A stretch of 64,000 nucleotides of DNA from assembly GCF_002874965.1 (NCBI RefSeq), contig NZ_CP025624.1:6820001-6884000 (forward strand), written 5' to 3'. This DNA is from Pseudomonas sp. NC02 (GTDB taxonomy: Bacteria; Pseudomonadota; Gammaproteobacteria; Pseudomonadales; Pseudomonadaceae). Below are positions 34,768 to 44,901 of this stretch, piece after piece. How positions within the stretch are numbered: the stretch's first letter is position 1; each line of letters starts with the position of its first letter. The notes below the pieces were generated by a model. That model saw only the letters and a list, made by a program, of their open reading frames with translations. It searched no databases and had not been told where the DNA came from. The position numbers and the translations under genes were made by a program.

Positions 34768-34903
34768 AAGTGAAATGTTTCGCCCGAAAAAAGTGGCAGA
34801 TTGTGCCAAGACTAGACGCTTTTCCATCTGACTACGCAAGCACCTGCCCCGGCCTTCGCCCCTAAAATTGCCCTACGAATCACCTACCGCAAGGGGCAGG
34901 CAC

Positions 34904-35533
34904 ATGGCAGAACTCTGGTTGTTTTTAGTCGCGTTGGCAGTGGTGTACCTGCTGCCCGGCCCGGACATGATCCTGCTGCTGCAAACCGGCGCCCGCCAGG
35001 GCAAGGCGATGGCACTGGCAACCGCAGGCGGCTTGGGCTTGGCGCGAGCCTGCCACGTGGCGCTGGCGGGGATGGGCCTGGCGACCCTGTTCAAGGTCGC
35101 ACCCTGGACCTTCGATGTGGTGCGCCTGGGCGGTGCGGCGTATCTGCTGTGGATCGGCGTGCAGTGCCTGCGCTCAAACCTGCTGCCCAACCTGAACGCC
35201 GAGCACAGCACGACGCCGGCGCATGCCTGGCGCGAAGCCTTCCAGCGGGGTTTGCTGACCAACCTGCTCAACCCCAAGGCGCTGCTGTTCTGCTCCGTGC
35301 TGCTGCCGCAATTCATTGATCCACATGGCGCATCGGTGACGGCGCAGTTTGCGCTGTTGGGGGCGATTCTGGTGGCGGTCGGCCTGGGATTCGACAGTTG
35401 CTATGGATTGGCCGGCGCAAGAATCGGCCGCTGGCTGGAACGCAGCCCGTCCGCCCAGCGCCTTCAGCAATGGCTGTTTGGCAGTCTTTTGATCGGTTTT
35501 GCGATACGCCTCACCTTCGTACAGCAAGCCTGA
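34904..35533 (+). CDS. LysE/RhtB-family amino acid exporter
   Basis: A 209-residue inner-membrane protein with about six helices. The N-terminal signature LLPGPDMILLLQTGARQGK and the later GLLTNLLNPKALLFCSVLLPQF are typical of the RhtB branch. The ATG at 34904 has AAGGGG upstream. It probably exports an amino acid sensed by the divergent Lrp-type regulator; the substrate is unknown. Confidence 0.93.
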   Translation: MAELWLFLVALAVVYLLPGPDMILLLQTGARQGKAMALATAGGLGLARACHVALAGMGLATLFKVAPWTFDVVRLGGAAYLLWIGVQCLRSNLLPNLNAEHSTTPAHAWREAFQRGLLTNLLNPKALLFCSVLLPQFIDPHGASVTAQFALLGAILVAVGLGFDSCYGLAGARIGRWLERSPSAQRLQQWLFGSLLIGFAIRLTFVQQA

Positions 35534-35612
35534 GCTTTGCGGCGCATTTGCCGTCATCTTTTGTATCAAAGAGACGTGTAAGATACGCGACACATTGCCA
35601 GGGATGCTCACC

Positions 35613-38600
35613 ATGTTTGATTCGTTAAAAGCGACCAGCCGCCGTTTTTTCGGGGCCTTGATCTCAGTGGTGAGTGTTCTGTTCAGCGCCGTTCGATGGC
35701 TGGCGCGCAGCCTGTTCGGCCAGTGGCAGCCGCCGCGCTGGCTGCAAGCCACAGGCAACGGTCTGGTCAACGTCGGCCACAAGGCCCGGGCTTATCCGCG
35801 CCAGGCTGCGGGCGGCGCGCTGGCCCTGGTACTGGTGCTGGCCGCGGGCTTTTACGGCTGGCACTGGTATTCCCACCTGCCACAGCCCCACACCGTGGGT
35901 TATTCGCTGCACAAGCCCAACCTGACGGATTACACCCAGCCGCAACCGGTTGTGGATAACTTGCAGGTACGCTTCGCCGAATCCGTGGCCCCGCTGGCGG
36001 CCATCGGCAAGCCGGTCACCGAAGGCATCACCCTCAAGCCTGCCATCGCCGGCGCCTGGCGCTGGGCGGATGACCGCAGCCTGGTGTTCACCCCGGAAAA
36101 AGACTGGCCCGTCGACGCCCACTACACCATCGACCTGGCCAAGAAAACCCTGTTGGCCGACGGCGTACTGCTCAGCCAATACACCAGCCAATTCTCCACC
36201 CAGCCGTTCCGCGCCACCTTGACGCAAAACGAGCTGTACCAGGACCCGAGCAACCCGACGCAGAAACAGCTGGTAGCGACCTTCCACTTTTCCCACCCGG
36301 TAGACGAAGACAGCGTACGCAAACGTGCCTCGGTCACCCTCGGCAAAGGCTTGGCCTACCGCGATGCGCAACTGCCCAATCGCCCGGAAATCACCTTCGA
36401 CGAACACAAGCTTAACGCCTTTGTGCGCTCTGCCGCTCTGGCCACCCCACTGGAAAGCACCCCGGTCAGCGCCAAGCTCGATGAAGGCCTCAAGGCCCGT
36501 GATGGCGGCAATCCCAGCTCGGCGCCGCTGGTGGCCGAAGTCACCGTGCCCGGCCGCTATCGCCTGACCTTTACCGGCGCCGAAGTCAGCTTTGTCGACA
36601 ACGAGCGCGGCGAACCCGAGCCGGTGTTGATGTTCAGCAGTTCCAGCGCCGTGGCCGACGAGACCATCGCCAACAAGGTGCAGGCCTGGATGCTGCCGGA
36701 AAAAGCCGAGGACGATACCCGCCCCTGGAACCTGCAAGACATCGACGACAAGCTGTTGGCCAGCAGCACCAAGGTCAAGCTGACCCACGTGCCGAGCGTC
36801 GAACCGCTGAACACCCTGCACGCCTTCAAGTTCAAGGCCCCGCCGGGCCGCGCCCTGTATGTGCGGGTGCCGGCCAACCTGGAAGCCATCGGCGGCTACC
36901 TGGCGAAAAATCCGACAGCCTCTCTCGTGAGCATGCCGGCTTATCCACGCACGCTGCAGTTCCTGTCCGACGGCGCCCTGCTCAGCCTCACCGGCGAAAA
37001 ACGCCTGGGCTTCATGGCCCGTGGCGTACCCGGCGCCCATGTGGAAATCGCGCGCCTGCTGCCCAACCAGTTGCAACACCTGGTGGACCAGAGCAGCGGT
37101 AGCTTTGCCCGACCGAATTTTGCCAATGACTACTTCGACCGGATGGTGGAGCGTCAGAGCCTGGACATTCCGCTGTCGGCTGGCGACCCGTCGAAAACCG
37201 TCTACGACAATGTCGACCTGAGCAGCTACCTGACGGCCAACGGCGGCCGCCGGGGGATTTTTGTGCTCAAGCTGAGCCCGCAGGACGACCCGGCTGATCG
37301 CACCTTCGACTACTCGCGCAACACCACCAGCGACCTGCGTTTCATCGTGGTCACCGACTTGGGCATCATCGCCAAGCGCTCCAGCGATGGCAGCCACGAT
37401 GTGTACGTGCAGTCCATCGGCAACGGCTCGCCGGTGTCCGACGCCCAGGTCGATATCATCGGCCGCAACGGTTTGCCGGTCGCCAGCGGCCATACCGACG
37501 CCGAAGGTCACGCGCACTTCGCCAAGCTGGATGAACTGCGCCGTGAGAAAACGCCGTTGATGTATGTGGTCAGTCGCGGCAATGACCAATCCTTCCTGCC
37601 GATTGCCCGTCAGTCGCAACAGCTGGATTTGTCACGCTTTGATGTAGGCGGCCTGGAAGAGGACGGTGCGATCAATCGCCTCAGCGCCTACCTGTTTACC
37701 GATCGCGGCCTGTACCGGCCCGGTGAGACCGCGCACCTGGGCATGATCGTGCGCAGCGGCGACTGGAAAGGCGCCCTGCAAGGCCTGCCGGTTGAGTTGC
37801 AGATCACCGACCCCCGTGGCCTTGAGGTGATTCGCCAGCCGTTGAAACTGTCGGCCAGCGGTTTTGAAACCTTCGATTTCCCAAGCAGCGAAGTAGCCCC
37901 ATCCGGCGATTACACCGCGACCCTGCAACTGATCGGTGAGAAGCAGCGTCGTACCGACCTGGGCAGCGTCAGCTTCAAGGTCCGCGACTTTGAACCGGAC
38001 CGGATGAAAGTCAGCCTGAGCCTGCACGATACACCGGTGCTGGGCTGGATCCCGCCGGACCAGGTGGTGGCCAAGGTCACCGCGATGCACTTGTTCGGCG
38101 CTCCGGCGGCGGGTCGTCGCGTCACGGCGAAAATGTCCCTGAGCCCCACGCTCGCGGCCTTTGATCGCTACCCGGATTACCGCTTCCGCCTGAATGACTC
38201 GCTGGAAGAAGCCAGCTCCGAAGACCTGGCCGAAACCACCGTCGACGACAATGGCCAGGCGGTGCTGGACCTGAACCTGCAACGCTTCGCCAACAGCACC
38301 TACCGCCTGCAAGTGATGACCCAGGTGTACGAAGCCGAAGGCGGTCGCAACGTCGCCGCACAAAGCGCATTGCTGGTGTCGGCGGCGCCGTACCTGGTGG
38401 GTGTGAAGAGCAAGGATTCGCTGTCTTTCGTCGCCAAGGACGCCCCGCGTGAAGTGCAATGGCTGGCCGTGGCGCCAGACCTTACGCCAGTCGCAGTCGA
38501 CGGCCTGACCAGTGAAGTGGTCGAGCACCGCTACGTCTCGGTGCTGGTGAAGCAATCCAACGGCACCTACAAATACGAGTCGCGCATCAAGAACATCAGC

Positions 38601-41456
38601 CAGCCGGCCTCGCCGCTGGTGATGACCAAGGACGGCGCCAAGCAAACCCTGAACACCGGCACCCCGGGCGATTTCACCCTGCAACTCAAGGACGCCAACG
38701 GCAACCTGCTGAACCAGATCGACTACAGCGTCGCCGGCCGGGGCAACACCTCGCGCTCCCTGGAGCGCAACGCCGAACTGCAACTGCGCCTGGATAAACG
38801 CAGCTACGCCACCGGTGATGAGATCGCCATCAGCATTCGCGCGCCGTACACCGGCGCCGGGTTGATCACCATCGAGCGGGACAAGGTCTACACCCAGCAG
38901 TGGTTCAAGGCCGACAGCACCAACAGCGTGCAACACATCCGCGTTCCTGCGGGGCTTGAGGGCAATGCCTACGTCAACGTGCAGTTCGTACGGGACATTG
39001 GTTCGTCCGAGGTCTACATGAGCCCGCTGTCCTACGGCGTAGTGCCGTTCAGTATCAACCTCGACGCGCGGCGCATGGCGCTGAAAGTCGAAGGCCCGGC
39101 GAAGATCGAGCCGGGGCAGACCCTGGATATCAAGGTCAACGCCGACCGCCCTGGTCGCGCAGTGGTCTACGCGGTGGACGAAGGCATCCTGCAAGTGGCG
39201 CGCTACCAGACGCCGGACCCGTTGGGCTTCTTCTTCCAGAAGCGTGCACTGGAGGTCGGCACCAGTCAGATCCTTGACCTGATCCTGCCGGAATTCAGCC
39301 GCCTGCTCAGTGGGGCAGCGCCGGGTGGCGATACGGAAGGCGCCCTGGCCAACCACCTCAACCCGTTCAAGCGTAAACATCAGCCGCCTGTGGCCTGGTG
39401 GTCTGGCCTGGTGGACTTGCCGGCCGGTGAAACCGTGCTGCATTACCAGGTTCCGGACAGCTTCAATGGCAAGCTGCATCTGTTTGCGGTGGCCGTGGAC
39501 AGCGACAGCGTGGGCGTCAGCGAGGCCAACACCGAAGTGCGCGGGCCGCTGGTGATTACGCCGAACGTGCCGGCCTTTGTCGCACCGGGGGATGTGTTCA
39601 GCGTCAGCGCCGGGGTGTTCAGCAACCTGGACGCGGCGGCGGACGTGAAGTTTGAAGTGCAGACCAGCGATGGCCTGCAGGTGCAAGGCGACAAGGCCAG
39701 CACCCTGGCCCTGCAACCGCGCAAGGAGGGTGTCGCCGAGTTCAAGATCAAGGTAGGCGAAACCCTCGGCTCGGCAGACTTGCGCTTCGTCGCGGTGCTG
39801 CCGGATGGCAAGCGTATCCAGGTGGCGGAAACCACGTCGATCCGACCCTTGAGCGAGCATCGGGTGGCCCTGAGCCTGGGCCGTTTCGACAGCGCCAGCA
39901 AAGAGCTGAAACCGACCCGCGAGCTGTTCAGCCAGTTGCGCGATGTGCAGTTGGGCGTCGCCGCTTCGCCGCTGGTATGGGCCAACGGCCTCAAGCATTA
40001 CCTGGATGACTATGGCTACGCCTGCACCGAGCAATTGGTGTCCAAGGCCATGCCGGCGTTGATCTGGGGTGGTAACGCGCCGGAGGCCGAGCAGGCCTTC
40101 AGCGGTGCGGTGCGCATGCTGCGTCAACGGCAAAACCAGGCCGGCGGTTTCGGCTTGTGGGCGGCCAACCCGGATGTGGCGCCGTATGCCAGCCTGTACG
40201 CCACCGACTTCCTGATCGAAGCCAGGGAGCGCGGGCTGCCGGTGCCGGAAGACCTGCTGCAACGCTCCAACGCGTACCTCACCGACCTGGCCAACGGCCC
40301 GAGCGAAGGCCTGTCGGAATTGCGCAACCGCGCCTACGCCAGTTACCTCCTGAGCCGTCAGGGGATTCTGGTGAGCGGCGCCTTGAGCGATATCCGCGAG
40401 CGCTACGAAAGCTACTTCAAGGACACCTGGCAGAACGACATTGGCGCGGCGTACGTGGCCGCCAGCTACAAGCTGCTCAAGCAGGATCGTCAGGCCGATA
40501 CCTTGTTCCGCAAGGTGCCGTGGCTTTCCCTGTCGGATAAATGGAACAGCGACGGCCTGTATTACGACCCGCTGGTGCACGACGCCGAGCACCTGCATTT
40601 GCTCGCGCGGCACTTCCCGGAAATGCTCGACGATGTGCCGACAGGCCTGCTGGATAAACTCGGCAAGCGTCTCAACGAGCAACGCTACAACTCGCTGTCG
40701 GCGGCACTGTTGCTGCGGGCCCTGGACAATTACGGCCAGCGCGCCCAAAGCGACATGACCCTCAAGGCCACCGCATGGCTCAGCGACAAGCAGCAACAGT
40801 TGTTGCAGATGGCCGGCCAGCCGCCACGTGCGGCGGTGCCTGCCGGTACGCAAAAACTGAAGATGGAAAAATCCGACGGCCCGGCGGCGTTCTACATGCT
40901 GAGCGAAGCGGGCTATGACAAGGGCGCCAACCTCAAGCCGATCAACAGCGGCCTGGAAATCATCCACGAATACCTCGACCTCAAAGGCAATCCAGTCAGC
41001 AAGGTCGCGGTAGGCGATGAGTTCCTGGTGCGCCTGCGCTTGCGCGCCACCGACCGTGATCAGGTGCAACAAGTGGCGGTGGTCGACCTGCTGCCGGGCG
41101 GCGTCGAGCCTGTGTATAACTTGCCGCCGGAGCCGGAAGCGGCCAGCACCGAAGAAAGCGAAGGCGACGATTCGGAGTACGTTGAAACCGGCGAAGACAC
41201 CGAAGAAGCCGACGCCTGGCAGGCGCCGATTGGCGAGACCGACTTGAGCAACTGGCAACCGGACTACGTCGACGTGCGTGATGACCGAGTGGTGTTGTAC
41301 GGCACCGCGCTGCGGGATGTAGGCACCTTCGTGTACCGCGTGCGCGCCACCAACGCCGGTACCTTCAATACGCCACCGGCCTACGCCGAGGGCATGTACG
41401 AAACCACCCTGCAAGGACGCGGCAAAGTAGGCCAGCTTGAAATTACCAAGCCTTAA
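35613..41456 (+). CDS. Bacterial alpha-2-macroglobulin (YfhM-like) with thioester motif
   Basis: A 1947-residue periplasmic protease-trap protein. A single transmembrane anchor (about residues 67-85, AGGALALVLVLAAGFYGW) replaces the lipobox found in E. coli YfhM. Macroglobulin-like beta domains follow. A bait region near the middle and a thioester domain (about 1445-1770) with the Cys-Thr-Glu-Gln motif at Cys1471 are present. Attack by a protease exposes the thioester, which traps the enzyme. The ATG at 35613 has AGGGA 8 bases upstream and gives a basic cytoplasmic start. It is paired with pbpC, whose start overlaps this stop, as in E. coli. An acidic, Glu/Asp-rich stretch precedes the C-terminal domain. 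Confidence 0.94.
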   Translation: MFDSLKATSRRFFGALISVVSVLFSAVRWLARSLFGQWQPPRWLQATGNGLVNVGHKARAYPRQAAGGALALVLVLAAGFYGWHWYSHLPQPHTVGYSLHKPNLTDYTQPQPVVDNLQVRFAESVAPLAAIGKPVTEGITLKPAIAGAWRWADDRSLVFTPEKDWPVDAHYTIDLAKKTLLADGVLLSQYTSQFSTQPFRATLTQNELYQDPSNPTQKQLVATFHFSHPVDEDSVRKRASVTLGKGLAYRDAQLPNRPEITFDEHKLNAFVRSAALATPLESTPVSAKLDEGLKARDGGNPSSAPLVAEVTVPGRYRLTFTGAEVSFVDNERGEPEPVLMFSSSSAVADETIANKVQAWMLPEKAEDDTRPWNLQDIDDKLLASSTKVKLTHVPSVEPLNTLHAFKFKAPPGRALYVRVPANLEAIGGYLAKNPTASLVSMPAYPRTLQFLSDGALLSLTGEKRLGFMARGVPGAHVEIARLLPNQLQHLVDQSSGSFARPNFANDYFDRMVERQSLDIPLSAGDPSKTVYDNVDLSSYLTANGGRRGIFVLKLSPQDDPADRTFDYSRNTTSDLRFIVVTDLGIIAKRSSDGSHDVYVQSIGNGSPVSDAQVDIIGRNGLPVASGHTDAEGHAHFAKLDELRREKTPLMYVVSRGNDQSFLPIARQSQQLDLSRFDVGGLEEDGAINRLSAYLFTDRGLYRPGETAHLGMIVRSGDWKGALQGLPVELQITDPRGLEVIRQPLKLSASGFETFDFPSSEVAPSGDYTATLQLIGEKQRRTDLGSVSFKVRDFEPDRMKVSLSLHDTPVLGWIPPDQVVAKVTAMHLFGAPAAGRRVTAKMSLSPTLAAFDRYPDYRFRLNDSLEEASSEDLAETTVDDNGQAVLDLNLQRFANSTYRLQVMTQVYEAEGGRNVAAQSALLVSAAPYLVGVKSKDSLSFVAKDAPREVQWLAVAPDLTPVAVDGLTSEVVEHRYVSVLVKQSNGTYKYESRIKNISQPASPLVMTKDGAKQTLNTGTPGDFTLQLKDANGNLLNQIDYSVAGRGNTSRSLERNAELQLRLDKRSYATGDEIAISIRAPYTGAGLITIERDKVYTQQWFKADSTNSVQHIRVPAGLEGNAYVNVQFVRDIGSSEVYMSPLSYGVVPFSINLDARRMALKVEGPAKIEPGQTLDIKVNADRPGRAVVYAVDEGILQVARYQTPDPLGFFFQKRALEVGTSQILDLILPEFSRLLSGAAPGGDTEGALANHLNPFKRKHQPPVAWWSGLVDLPAGETVLHYQVPDSFNGKLHLFAVAVDSDSVGVSEANTEVRGPLVITPNVPAFVAPGDVFSVSAGVFSNLDAAADVKFEVQTSDGLQVQGDKASTLALQPRKEGVAEFKIKVGETLGSADLRFVAVLPDGKRIQVAETTSIRPLSEHRVALSLGRFDSASKELKPTRELFSQLRDVQLGVAASPLVWANGLKHYLDDYGYACTEQLVSKAMPALIWGGNAPEAEQAFSGAVRMLRQRQNQAGGFGLWAANPDVAPYASLYATDFLIEARERGLPVPEDLLQRSNAYLTDLANGPSEGLSELRNRAYASYLLSRQGILVSGALSDIRERYESYFKDTWQNDIGAAYVAASYKLLKQDRQADTLFRKVPWLSLSDKWNSDGLYYDPLVHDAEHLHLLARHFPEMLDDVPTGLLDKLGKRLNEQRYNSLSAALLLRALDNYGQRAQSDMTLKATAWLSDKQQQLLQMAGQPPRAAVPAGTQKLKMEKSDGPAAFYMLSEAGYDKGANLKPINSGLEIIHEYLDLKGNPVSKVAVGDEFLVRLRLRATDRDQVQQVAVVDLLPGGVEPVYNLPPEPEAASTEESEGDDSEYVETGEDTEEADAWQAPIGETDLSNWQPDYVDVRDDRVVLYGTALRDVGTFVYRVRATNAGTFNTPPAYAEGMYETTLQGRGKVGQLEITKP

Positions 41457-43734
41457 AAGCCTGACGCCGCTGCTGGCAGCGGCGTTGATTCTGGCGGGGC
41501 TACGGTTGTGGCCCCACGCGCCGCTGGAACAGGCAGCCACCTCCTCACGGGTGGTGCTGGCCGATGACGGTTCGCTGCTGCGCATGACCCTGGCGGCTGA
41601 CGGGCAATATCGCCTGTGGCTACCCCTGGAACGGATTTCTCCGTCACTGGTGGAGGCGTTGCTGCTCAAGGAAGACCGCAATTTCTACTGGCACCCCGGG
41701 GTCAATCCCCCGGCGTTATTGCGGGCGGCCATGGCCACCTATAGCGGCGGCCAGCGTCAGGGCGGTTCGACCCTGAGCATGCAACTGGCCAGGCGCTTGT
41801 GGGATCTCAATACTCGCCAAGTGCCCGGCAAGCTGCAGCAGATGGCCCTGGCACTGTGGCTGGAGGCGCGTTACAGCAAGCACGACATCCTTGAGGCCTA
41901 CCTCAACCTGGCGCCCATGGGCGGCAATATCGAAGGTGCCGAAGCGGCCAGCCGGATCTATTTTGGCAAGTCAGCGGCGCAGTTGTCCTTGTCTGAAGCC
42001 CTCGCGCTGGCCGTGATTCCCCAGCAACCGGGTCGTCGGGCGCGCTTTGGGCCTTCCCTGCAAACCGCCCGGCAACGGCTGATGGCCGACTGGCGGGAAA
42101 CTTATCCGCAGGACCCGCGTAACGACAGTTTGCTGGACCTGCCGCTGGAAGCCCGCAACCGCCAGCAGATCCCGTTTCTCGCGCCGCACCTGAGCGAACA
42201 GTTGCTGGCCTCGCAAACCGGCAATGAGTTGAACAGCACCCTCAACCTGGCGCTGCAACAATTGCTGGAACGGCTGATCACCGGCTTCATCGCCGAGCGC
42301 CGCAGCAGCGGTGTGGAAAACGCCACGGCGATCCTGATCGACAGCCGCGACCAGAGCGTAAAAGCCCTGGTGGGCTCGGCAGACTACTTATCCACAAGCA
42401 TCCACGGCCAGGTCAACGGCGTGTTGTCGCGGCGCTCGCCGGGCTCCACCCTCAAGCCATTCCTGTATGGGCTGGCGCTGGACCAAGGGGTGATCCACCC
42501 CATGAGCATCCTCAAGGACATGCCGAGTAACTTCGGCTACTTCCAGCCGGAAAATTTCGACGGCAGTTTTGTCGGGCCGGTGACAGCCCGTGACGCGCTG
42601 ATTCGCAGCCGCAATATTCCGGCGGTGTGGCTGGCCAGCCAAACCCGCTCACCGTCACTCTACGGATTGCTGCAACGGGCCGGGATCAAGGGCCTGCGCG
42701 GCGAAAGCCATTACGGCTTGGCGCTGGCCTTGGGCGGCGGCGAGATGACGCCCGAGGAGCTGGCGCGGCTGTATGTGATGCTGGCTGGTGACGGGCATTT
42801 GCGGCCGCTGCGCTATTTGCAGGAACAGCCGCAAACCACTGGCGCCCAGCTACTCACGCCGCAGGCCGCGTTTATGGTGCGCGACATGCTGCGGCGCAAC
42901 CCGCGCCCGGACGGGCTGCCGGGGCGCCACTGGCGTACGGCCTGGAAGACCGGCACGTCCTGGGGTTTTCATGATGCATGGAGCGCCGGCCTCGTAGGCC
43001 CGTACGTGCTGGTGGTGTGGGTGGGCAACTTCGATGGCCGTCCGAATCCTGAGTTTATCGGTGCGAAAACTGCGGCACCGTTGTTCTTCCGTATCGCCGA
43101 CGCCCTGCCGCTGGCCTTGCCCAATGTGGTGATCAAACCCGACAAGCCGCCCGCCGGGCTGATCCGCATCGACGTCTGCACGGCCTCTGGTGACTTGCCC
43201 AACCGTTGGTGCCCACGTACCCGCAAGACCTGGTACATCCCCGGCGTGTCACCGATTCGGGTGTCCAACCTGCACCGCCCGGTGCTGATCGACACCCGCA
43301 CCGGCAAGGCCGCGTGCCCGCCGTTCGACCCGCAGTACACCCGTGAAGAAGTCTTCGAGTTCTGGCCCAGCGATGTGCAGCGGCTGTTCCGCGCCGCCGG
43401 GCTGCCCCGGCGTACGCCGCCCAATGTGCAGAAAAGCTGCCAACCCAACCGTGTCGGCGATCAAAGCGAAGCGCCACAGATTCGCTCGCCGCTGACCCAG
43501 GTCAGCTACCACCTGCGCCTGTCCCAGCCCCAGGAAAGCATCCCGCTGAACGCCAACGCGGCCAGTGATGCACTGACGCTGTATTGGTTCGCCGACCAGA
43601 CCCTGATCGGCCAGGGCCCGCCGCAAACCACGCTGAACTGGCGGCCGGGTAAGTCGGGGGAGTACCGGTTGCGGGTCACTGATGATCAGGGCCGCAGCGC
43701 CAGCCGAGGCTTGAAGGTTGAGTTTGTACCCTGA
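41437..43734 (+). CDS. pbpC: Penicillin-binding protein 1C
   Basis: A 765-residue bifunctional peptidoglycan synthase. An N-terminal helix (about residues 10-25) is followed by a GT51 glycosyltransferase domain (about 50-220) with EDRNFYWHPG and RQGGSTLSMQLARRLW. The transpeptidase domain (about 290-590) has SPGSTLKPF for SxxK and WKTGTSWG for KTG. A C-terminal BiPBP_C domain occupies about 675-765. The start is TTG at 41437, 20 bases inside the end of the macroglobulin gene, so the two are coupled; PBP1C together with the macroglobulin is thought to repair or guard the envelope. Confidence 0.94.
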   Translation: MKLPSLKSLTPLLAAALILAGLRLWPHAPLEQAATSSRVVLADDGSLLRMTLAADGQYRLWLPLERISPSLVEALLLKEDRNFYWHPGVNPPALLRAAMATYSGGQRQGGSTLSMQLARRLWDLNTRQVPGKLQQMALALWLEARYSKHDILEAYLNLAPMGGNIEGAEAASRIYFGKSAAQLSLSEALALAVIPQQPGRRARFGPSLQTARQRLMADWRETYPQDPRNDSLLDLPLEARNRQQIPFLAPHLSEQLLASQTGNELNSTLNLALQQLLERLITGFIAERRSSGVENATAILIDSRDQSVKALVGSADYLSTSIHGQVNGVLSRRSPGSTLKPFLYGLALDQGVIHPMSILKDMPSNFGYFQPENFDGSFVGPVTARDALIRSRNIPAVWLASQTRSPSLYGLLQRAGIKGLRGESHYGLALALGGGEMTPEELARLYVMLAGDGHLRPLRYLQEQPQTTGAQLLTPQAAFMVRDMLRRNPRPDGLPGRHWRTAWKTGTSWGFHDAWSAGLVGPYVLVVWVGNFDGRPNPEFIGAKTAAPLFFRIADALPLALPNVVIKPDKPPAGLIRIDVCTASGDLPNRWCPRTRKTWYIPGVSPIRVSNLHRPVLIDTRTGKAACPPFDPQYTREEVFEFWPSDVQRLFRAAGLPRRTPPNVQKSCQPNRVGDQSEAPQIRSPLTQVSYHLRLSQPQESIPLNANAASDALTLYWFADQTLIGQGPPQTTLNWRPGKSGEYRLRVTDDQGRSASRGLKVEFVP

Positions 43735-44901
43735 TCAGGCGTCTTCGTCGCCTAAACCGGCAGTGCCGGCATCTTTTGCGAAATGCTTGTACGCCACCCC
43801 CAGCTTGCGTTGCTCAAAGATCGAAAACACCAGGGTACCCAGCAGAATCATCATCCACACCAGGAACACCTTCATGGTGTCCACCTGGGCCACCACCAGC
43901 AGCAAGGTCACTACGCCGCCAATCACCATGCCCAGGCCCATCCAGGCGCCCAGCACGCGGCCTACCGCCAGGCGCATGCCCGTGGGCAGCAAGAGCCGCA
44001 GCGCGAGCAACACCACAAACATCGTCAGCAAGAAGCCAAACGCGGCCATGAAAGGAATCACGAAGCCATTGTCACGGTACAACCAGGCCAGAAACCGATA
44101 GGCGGGATTCAGCTCTGCCATTTGCTGGTAGGTGGCGGGGCCCGGCAAATGCAGTTGGGCAAAATGTTCCGGCGTCATGGCCATGATGCCGACGCCGATC
44201 AAACCCACCACCACCGCGTAGAAACCACCGGCGCGCCACAGCGGCGCCAGCACACGGCGGTTTTCCACATCCTTGGTCTCGGCCAGGCCGAACACCGCGT
44301 CAGGTTGCCGGCCCTGGGCAATCACCGTCTTGCCCGCACGCTCGCAGGCGTCGCCAATCAGCATCACCTGCATATCGTGGGTGAGGAGCAGTTCGCCCTG
44401 GCGGCGGGAGCTGCTGATCCATTCATGGTCGTCAGGGCGCTTCTTGCCGAACAGGTCGATACCCTCGGCAATCACTGTCACTTCACCGGTGGCGTCCTGC
44501 AGGCGGAAGTCATTGCAGCGAGCCTCGGCCGAGACCTGGCTCCAGCTCCAATCGCCATCCTTGTCTTTGGTGCCTTCTTCGATGACCCACACGTAACCGG
44601 CGCAAGGCTTGCCGTGGACCGGTGAGATCAGCGGCGTGTCGACGATCACCTTGCCGTTCACCTCCACCAGCCCCATGGCCAATGAGCGTATCTGGCTGGT
44701 GGCCAGGCGCTGTTCGGTGCGATAGAAATTGGGGCCGAAGCTGGCCAGCAGTCCGATCAGGATGCACACAGGAAAAAACAGCGCCACCAGGATCGTCGGG
44801 GCGTAGACCATCAGCCCAATAAAGCTGGCGAGAAAGGCCAGTGCCACCAGGGTTTTCCACGCTGGTTTTTTTGTGACAACCCCTGCCTGGGTGGTTTTCA
44901 T
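43735..44901 (-). CDS. GIDE-domain membrane protein
   Basis: A 388-residue membrane protein. Two N-terminal helices (about residues 17-54) are followed by a soluble GIDE-type domain (about 60-215) with SLAMGLVEVNGKV and CAGYVWVIEE. Four or more helices follow (about 215-375). GIDE is named for a mitochondrial E3 ligase (MULAN), but no RING finger is seen here, so ubiquitin ligase activity should not be assumed. It overlaps the LemA gene by 4 bases and converges directly on pbpC with no gap. Confidence 0.85.
   Translation of the reverse strand: MKTTQAGVVTKKPAWKTLVALAFLASFIGLMVYAPTILVALFFPVCILIGLLASFGPNFYRTEQRLATSQIRSLAMGLVEVNGKVIVDTPLISPVHGKPCAGYVWVIEEGTKDKDGDWSWSQVSAEARCNDFRLQDATGEVTVIAEGIDLFGKKRPDDHEWISSSRRQGELLLTHDMQVMLIGDACERAGKTVIAQGRQPDAVFGLAETKDVENRRVLAPLWRAGGFYAVVVGLIGVGIMAMTPEHFAQLHLPGPATYQQMAELNPAYRFLAWLYRDNGFVIPFMAAFGFLLTMFVVLLALRLLLPTGMRLAVGRVLGAWMGLGMVIGGVVTLLLVVAQVDTMKVFLVWMMILLGTLVFSIFEQRKLGVAYKHFAKDAGTAGLGDEDA

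Noticed and set aside
35050..35063. TGCCACGTGGC palindrome as a second parS
   Set aside because: It lacks the outer TGTTC/GAACA arms that ParB needs; it is probably codon-driven inside the LysE gene.
36941..36950. TTATCCACG as a DnaA box
   Set aside because: One mismatch in the last base; excluded from the exact count.
37632..41681. 1349-codon open frame antisense to the alpha-2-macroglobulin gene
   Set aside because: It is a shadow of a GC-rich gene: the translated product is rich in Arg, His, Gln and Val with no domain, no ribosome site, and the opposite strand carries a recognisable family.
43735..44901. Ubiquitin ligase function for the GIDE-domain protein
   Set aside because: No RING finger or other ligase motif can be seen.
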